From: CAYHHI01 sp964356335
GTDB lineage: Bacteria; Arandabacterota; Arandabacteria; Arandabacterales; Arandabacteraceae
Direction of reading: 5' to 3'
NCBI GenBank assembly: GCA_964356335.1
Contig: CAYHHI010000042.1
Coordinates: 1 to 30,025 of the forward strand
Length of the DNA: 30,025 nt
The notes below the pieces were generated by a model. That model worked only from the letters and a program-made list of their open reading frames with translations. It was not told the DNA's origin and did not search any database. Positions 25,685-30,025 of this stretch are shown in pieces; the stretch's first letter is position 1, and each line of letters starts with the position of its first letter. Made by a program: the position numbers and the translations under genes.

Positions 25685-25710
25685 GGGGTCTTCGGCCTAC
25701 CGAAGGCCCC
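25685..25710 (-). terminator. Rho-independent-like terminator of large secreted protein gene
   Basis: An 11-bp stem with one G-U-type mismatch and a four-base loop (GGGGTCTTCGG, CCTA, CCGAAGGCCCC on the plus strand) lies about 40 bases past the stop of the gene ending at 25749. On the transcribed strand it is followed by only a short GTTTG, so termination may be modest. Confidence 0.55.
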
Positions 25711-25748
25711 TGGTTTCTGACCAGTTTGACTTGCCTCTCCCCGGTTCT

Positions 25749-28700
25749 CTACTTAACGACCAGCATCTTTCTTGTGGCGGAGAACTGCCCGGCTTCCATC
25801 TTATAGAAGTACACCCCACTCGATACGCGCCCGCCTGCCTGGTTGGTGCAGTCCCAGGCAACCGAATATCTGCCAGGGTCCATGCGCTCATGCTTCAGCA
25901 CCCGCACCAACTGCCCCATCGCATTGTAGACCCTGATCGAGACATCGCTCGTATGGGCAACCTCAAAACGGATCTCCGTGGCCGCTCCCACGGGGTTCGG
26001 GCTGTTCTGGCCAAGAGCCCACCGATAGGTCGCGCCCGGCCCTGAATCACGAGGTGTGCTACTCCCAGCCGTGGACAGTTCAAAGAGATCGTCAAGAATG
26101 GCGCGCATGAGGTCAACACGGCCATAGTAGTAACCTGGATTGAAGTCCGGTGCCGGATCGGGCGTGACTCCAGTACACGAGGTGGCCCAGTGGTTCACCA
26201 TGGCACACATGTCGAAGTTGACGAATACGCACTGACCGGTATCCTGGTACTCGACATAGATAGCCCCATCTGCGTTAGCAACCAAGCCTGGGTTGGTTAC
26301 CCGGAGAATCTGCTGCGCTGTGTAGCCAACAGGAAGCGGAATGGTGTCTGTCAGCACATAACTCATTTCCTTAAGATACGGATACTCCCTATAGATGACG
26401 AGCGGGCCCAGGTCGATATCCACCGGGGTACCGAAGACCGAAACCGTATCCGCAGCGTCCATGTAAACGAAAGGTTTTTCGAAGGGACCTTCCATTTCCT
26501 CCTGGTAAGTGCAGCCCATGATGCCGCCTAAGAAGTCACCATCAAGCAAGTCCTCGTTACCGCCAGCCTGAGCCATGGCATAGGCGATCCTATCGCCACA
26601 TAGTACTACGTTGCCACCGCCAGCAAGATAAGTTCTTATGGCTTCCTGGGCCTCCTTGTCAAAGAGGTGTGCGGCGAAGCGCGGCCCGGTAAACCACACT
26701 ACCGCATCATAGTAGTCGTACATCCAGATGGGATCTATCTGAACACTGCCCCCGGCACCGCCGATGTCGTACTTGTCGAAGGAATAGCCTGCATCAACAA
26801 GCGTCTGCCTATAGATGTCCTCAAGCGGCGTGCTATTGTCGAGACGCGACAAGCATGACGACCAATCATAGACATCTCTGTCATGACCATCCACGAGGAG
26901 TATCTTGACACCCGTATATTCCGGCGGGTACATCGGCAGGATCGAGAACTCGAGATAGTCGTCACGCCCTCCCGTGTGGCCGGCATTACCAGAATCCGCA
27001 GTGGCAGGGAAATAGGTGACCTGGCTCCCGAGGTCGGTGGCCTTCACATAGTACCAGACCTCAGTACCGGCTTCCCACACAGTGTCACCAGGACTGAAGT
27101 CACCTGCCTTGAGAGTACCATAGTACTCGCCACCGAGATCCGGGTGATAGGGATCGTTGGGAACAGATAGAGTCATGCTCCTGCTCGCCCAAGTGGCTCC
27201 GCCATCATCGCTTCCAAAAACCTTGACCTCAGCCAGGCCATCCTTATCCCGGCATGAGACACAGAGCTGTTGATCCTTAGGAAGCGTAGCCGGCTCATTT
27301 CCTGAGTACCTGGCGATCGTGTCGGGATCATACGCGTCGAAGAAAGAGTTGAAAGCTTGAGATACACCTGGAAGAAAGCTGTCTTGGAGAAGATCGGGCC
27401 CACGAGCCGCAAACATGGTTGAAGTCTGAGCGAAGAAACCGATGGATACGTTATCAATGAGGTCGTCGGTGTCCTTATGCTTGCCGCGACACGGGTCGCC
27501 AGGCACAGACACGTCAATCAGATCCCACCCAAATCGCACAGAGTCGGCACCAGCCCCATAGAGCCCGCTGACCTCTTCAGTGTAATCGAGGTTCCAGAAG
27601 GTACATCCCCCGCTAAGAATGTAGCCATCAATGTTTATCCACGGACACCACCTGTGAGACAGGACATCATGGAATCTCACCTTCGTATCGGTGTAGTCGC
27701 AGGTGTAGCCACGCGTACACATGAACTGGTCATACTGGACAACGCACCCAGTGTTCTGAATTGCAACCCTGGGCGAAAGTAGCCTGTAGTATGAGCCGTA
27801 CCTCTGGGGTGAGCCAGGAGGGAAGCCGTTTTCCGGCCTGGCACGCCACGTCCACGAGGAGTCCAGAAGACACGTTGTACGGACTACGCCAGCCTCATTA
27901 CCCTCATAAGGCGGATCACTATCGTGCTTTATATGCCACCCCTGGGCAACGGGGGCGGGATTCCCCAAGCTCCAGTACTGGGGAAGCGCCCCGAAAACGG
28001 AGCAGGTCTCGAAGTCCTGAGTGTAACTGCTCCCCAGATCACCTTTCACCCACACGTTGTCAATAAAGGCCGCTCCATCGGTGTTGCCCATGCCATCGGC
28101 ATCACTCCAGGCCGCGTCAGATACGAACCTCCATCTGAACCTGGGCCCCTGTACTACGGTGCCGAGCATCACGTGTGAGATCTTTCCCCTGAATGCCGGC
28201 ACGTCGAAAGGAAACCTCCCCTGCCAGTTACAGTTGGGAAGCCTATTCACGTCTGTGTTGAGGAAGTAGTCTATATTCGGCTTCGCTGGGTCTCCACATG
28301 CGGGGCCCGGGTCATTGCTGGTGCCGTTGAATGTGGCCAGGGTGACCCAATTGCTGCCATTCCAGTAGTCCACATAGAGGAAATCGTATTGGCACTCCGT
28401 GTCATACCTAGGATCAAAGTAGAGCGTACAGCCATTTGCGACAGAGAATGCATCAGGCAGCCGAAGCTGCACTATGCAGTCCCATTGATTACCATAACCG
28501 GGTGGATTGATCCAGGTACCGCACTCGACGGGCAATTCATACCACAGGGTATCCGACCCACACCACAGCGCACGCGTGCCAGTGTACAGTCTCTGCCCGG
28601 TGCGGTAGCTATCAATGTGCCAGTAGTTGATGTTCATCTGTGATGCCAATGTTCTCACATCAAGGTACGTAAAGCAGTGGAGGTCCCACGGCGGTCTGGT

Positions 28701-29051
28701 GCCGCAAGAGTCGCCGACCCCTCTCTCCACGCACCAGGTTGCAAAACCACCGGGCCCACCGGTTGCCTCACCTCCATGGCCACCAAGTGGGTCGCCAGAA
28801 CAATATGTGTCATTCCAATAATGTGGCAAAACCCAGGCTGCTCCAACGAACGACCGTGTCTGTTCAGGCACCACCCATGTCGGGACTCCCTCCTGGACAA
28901 TCACGAATGGCTCCGATGGCAGCGCATCCCCTAAGAGGTGACTGGACGGCTGGACTTGCCTTACCCTCTCCCTGATTCCAAAGGAAACAGGGGCAAGCCC
29001 CAAGATCACAACCCCAATCGCCACTGCAGTTACGACCTGAACTCTTCTCAT
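25749..29051 (-). CDS. Large secreted multidomain protein with FlgD-like C-terminal domain
   Basis: 1100 residues from the ATG preceded by a G-rich site. This start puts a clean signal peptide first (MRRVQVVTAVAIG, cut near SFG), whereas an ATG 21 codons earlier would bury it. The first ~560 residues are Trp, Tyr, Gly and Cys-rich beta-structure with repeated acidic turns, as in extracellular adhesin or carbohydrate-binding-like modules; no catalytic motif is visible. A middle module (about 600-700) has beta-strands with DDGGATW and WYYVKATD, like Ig-type domains. Near 715-830 is an alpha/beta segment (VKILLVDGHDRDVYDW, YDAVVWFTGPRF, IRTYLAGGGNVVLCGD) resembling a class-I amidotransferase-like or unfoldase-like Rossmann module. 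The last ~90 residues are a FlgD-like Ig domain (LGQNSPNPVG, YNAMGQLVRVL, SSGVYFYKMEAG, ending KMLVVK). The protein is probably surface or extracellular; its role is unknown. Confidence 0.85.
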   Translation of the reverse strand: MRRVQVVTAVAIGVVILGLAPVSFGIRERVRQVQPSSHLLGDALPSEPFVIVQEGVPTWVVPEQTRSFVGAAWVLPHYWNDTYCSGDPLGGHGGEATGGPGGFATWCVERGVGDSCGTRPPWDLHCFTYLDVRTLASQMNINYWHIDSYRTGQRLYTGTRALWCGSDTLWYELPVECGTWINPPGYGNQWDCIVQLRLPDAFSVANGCTLYFDPRYDTECQYDFLYVDYWNGSNWVTLATFNGTSNDPGPACGDPAKPNIDYFLNTDVNRLPNCNWQGRFPFDVPAFRGKISHVMLGTVVQGPRFRWRFVSDAAWSDADGMGNTDGAAFIDNVWVKGDLGSSYTQDFETCSVFGALPQYWSLGNPAPVAQGWHIKHDSDPPYEGNEAGVVRTTCLLDSSWTWRARPENGFPPGSPQRYGSYYRLLSPRVAIQNTGCVVQYDQFMCTRGYTCDYTDTKVRFHDVLSHRWCPWINIDGYILSGGCTFWNLDYTEEVSGLYGAGADSVRFGWDLIDVSVPGDPCRGKHKDTDDLIDNVSIGFFAQTSTMFAARGPDLLQDSFLPGVSQAFNSFFDAYDPDTIARYSGNEPATLPKDQQLCVSCRDKDGLAEVKVFGSDDGGATWASRSMTLSVPNDPYHPDLGGEYYGTLKAGDFSPGDTVWEAGTEVWYYVKATDLGSQVTYFPATADSGNAGHTGGRDDYLEFSILPMYPPEYTGVKILLVDGHDRDVYDWSSCLSRLDNSTPLEDIYRQTLVDAGYSFDKYDIGGAGGSVQIDPIWMYDYYDAVVWFTGPRFAAHLFDKEAQEAIRTYLAGGGNVVLCGDRIAYAMAQAGGNEDLLDGDFLGGIMGCTYQEEMEGPFEKPFVYMDAADTVSVFGTPVDIDLGPLVIYREYPYLKEMSYVLTDTIPLPVGYTAQQILRVTNPGLVANADGAIYVEYQDTGQCVFVNFDMCAMVNHWATSCTGVTPDPAPDFNPGYYYGRVDLMRAILDDLFELSTAGSSTPRDSGPGATYRWALGQNSPNPVGAATEIRFEVAHTSDVSIRVYNAMGQLVRVLKHERMDPGRYSVAWDCTNQAGGRVSSGVYFYKMEAGQFSATRKMLVVK

Positions 29052-29269
29052 GGTCACGGCCCCCCCCATGCGACACGTTGTGCCCGCAAGCCTTATGCCT
29101 TCCGGCATGCCCAATGCTTACTCCCTTGCCCCCGCACACATGATTGTCCTGAACCATTCATGCTAAATCGTCCGGCTCTCTTGAGTCCCTTCCATCGCCT
29201 CCATCTGACGGTCAACCTAGCCTGAAGCATGCAGATCCAGACGAGCCCTATCAGTTCCGACGCCACTCT

Positions 29270-29404
29270 CTACTTCACGACCAACATCTTCTTGGTCGCC
29301 AAATACTGCCCGGCTTCCATCTTGTAGAAATACACGCCGCTCGATACACGCCCGCCTGCCTGGTGCCATCCCGGGCAACCGAATACCGGCCAGGCTCCAT
29401 GCGC
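29270..29404 (-). pseudogene. Frameshifted remnant of a FlgD-like C-terminal domain
   Basis: On the minus strand this reads EPGRYSVARDGT, then, after a frame change, GRVSSGVYFYKMEAGQYLAT and KKMLVVK, followed by TAG at 29270-29272. It aligns base by base with the 3' end of the gene at 25749-29051; by eye roughly four of five bases match. A four-base deletion (near 29363) relative to the intact copy breaks the frame. Homology stops abruptly near 29404, so the rest of the gene is missing. This is the tail of a lost paralogue, or a partial duplication, just upstream of the intact gene on the same strand. Confidence 0.75.
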
Positions 29405-29451
29405 GGGCAGGTTCTAGTGGCGACTGCCGCATCACCCGACGCAACCTCTGT

Positions 29452-29479
29452 CATGGAAGTTCGGACATGAAAGTTCAGA
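29452..29479. repeat. 14-nt tandem duplication
   Basis: Two adjacent 14-base units, CATGGAAGTTCGGA and CATGAAAGTTCAGA, match at 12 of 14 positions. Confidence 0.7.
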
Positions 29480-29588
29480 GCTCTTGACGGCGATTATACC
29501 ACACGGTACCCGCAATATGCCACTGCAAATCGGTTCGCGATTGGGAGGTCCCCCAATGCGGGAAGGTGCTGAGGGACTTGAAGCAGGA

Positions 29589-29637
29589 GATGGGCGTAGA
29601 TGGGTATAGAGGACGGTTTCCGACGACGGTTTCCGCA
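29589..29637. repeat. Adjacent 10-nt and 13-nt tandem duplications
   Basis: GATGGGCGTA/GATGGGTATA (29589-29608) is followed almost at once by two 13-base units starting GACGGTTTCCG (29612-29637). Confidence 0.65.
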
Positions 29638-29912
29638 GCTTCGTGAGGTCGGAAGAGTGCCTTGAGGTCAGCCGCGCGGGGGATTCGCTCCGATGATGCG
29701 CTCTCCTGTCATGATTTCTATTCTCAATCCCAAGAAGGGGTGAGATCCGCCGGTACAGATTCAGGCGTCCGGACGAGCAGGGGCCCCATGGCCTTCTTCA
29801 AAGTGCTTGCTGTGGATGTGAAATGGCCGAAGGCAAGCCTCTTTTCCACCGACGGAAGTGGAAGATAAGTTGCCAGGCTCAGCAGGCGGGTTTAAGCCGA
29901 AGCGGCGGAGCT

Positions 29913-29931
29913 TTATCTGGAAACCAGATAA
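29913..29931. repeat. Perfect 8-bp inverted repeat, spacer AAA
   Basis: TTATCTGG and CCAGATAA flank AAA. The lack of a T-tract argues against a terminator. A regulator binding site is possible for a gene beyond the window edge. Confidence 0.45.
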
Positions 29932-30025
29932 CACTCTCCACATTTGCTCGAATGGGCTTCAGTTGCGTGATAGCCAAGAGGTTACAGACCCCCACCGTAA
30001 AATGCTCGAGCGGATACCCCAACCG

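Larger units (their letters stand above)
25312..25748. other. Intergenic region without gene
   Basis: The 437 bases between the zinc-finger gene and the large secreted protein gene contain no supported gene. The plus-strand open frame here is the antisense of the large gene extended into GC-rich non-coding DNA. Present are an AT-rich promoter zone (25340-25400), a GC-rich perfect hairpin and a terminator for the large gene. Confidence 0.6.
29405..30025. other. Long stretch without recognisable gene
   Basis: I see no supported coding sequence here. The open frames of 60 to 68 codons lack start signals and protein-like composition. The stretch holds three short tandem duplications (29452-29479, 29589-29608, 29612-29637) and a perfect inverted repeat (29913-29931). 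It may contain further debris of the degraded paralogue that can no longer be read. Confidence 0.5.

Noticed and set aside
25455..26045. 196-codon plus-strand frame
   Set aside because: Its second half is antisense to the FlgD-like domain and its first half is low-complexity GC-rich DNA.
29217..29444. 75-codon minus-strand frame over the remnant
   Set aside because: It reads the remnant in the wrong frame; the recognisable peptide is split between other frames.
29662..29943. Small open frames near the right edge
   Set aside because: No Shine-Dalgarno, no domain and overlapping opposite-strand frames; they look random.

Overview
The window is GC-rich bacterial DNA, densely coding, with many exported proteins. 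Three of these end in a FlgD-like immunoglobulin-type C-terminal domain. Together with M6 and M16 secreted proteases, a 'DUF4159/DUF4175/TPR' operon and Thr-nucleophile sulfatase-fold enzymes, this suggests a Gram-negative bacterium of the FCB side of the tree (for example Candidatus Eisenbacteria, Krumholzibacteriota, Zixibacteria or a relative). That placement is inference from gene content. No rRNA or marker gene is present.

Left part (1-8550): an envelope and glycan neighbourhood. A metallophosphoesterase cut by the window edge is translationally coupled (ATGA) to a GT39-like membrane glycosyltransferase. Then come a sulfatase-fold enzyme on the minus strand, a second large GT-C-like membrane protein and a second sulfatase-fold lipoprotein. 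Both sulfatase-fold enzymes carry Thr where true sulfatases have Cys or Ser.

Middle (8551-16452): exported proteolysis. Two tandem paralogous M6 (immune-inhibitor-A-like) metalloproteases are followed by a two-gene M16 operon. The first M16 protein has the HxxEH zinc motif. The second lacks it and carries an extra C-terminal segment of about 130 residues that looks like a small outer-membrane beta-barrel ending in Phe-Phe.

Right part, minus strand (16495-24899): a compact operon read from right to left: DUF4159 protein, a 1128-residue DUF4175-like coiled-coil membrane protein, a carboxypeptidase-regulatory-domain/TPR protein, a secreted protein of the family often labelled 'asparagine synthetase B', and a DUF89/ARMT1-like phosphatase. 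Its promoter (TTGACT-N17-TTATAT) sits so close to the first start codon that the mRNA should be nearly leaderless. The MoxR ATPase, DUF58 and vWA genes that commonly accompany DUF4159/DUF4175 genes are absent from the window.

Far right (25054-30025): a small B-box-type zinc-finger protein with an acidic tail; a large secreted multidomain protein with a FlgD-like C-terminus and its own terminator; a frameshifted remnant of a second copy of that C-terminus; and about 600 bases without a recognisable gene. Short imperfect tandem duplications (10-20 nt units) recur between genes and inside variable linkers throughout. No tRNA, rRNA, CRISPR array or insertion sequence was seen.
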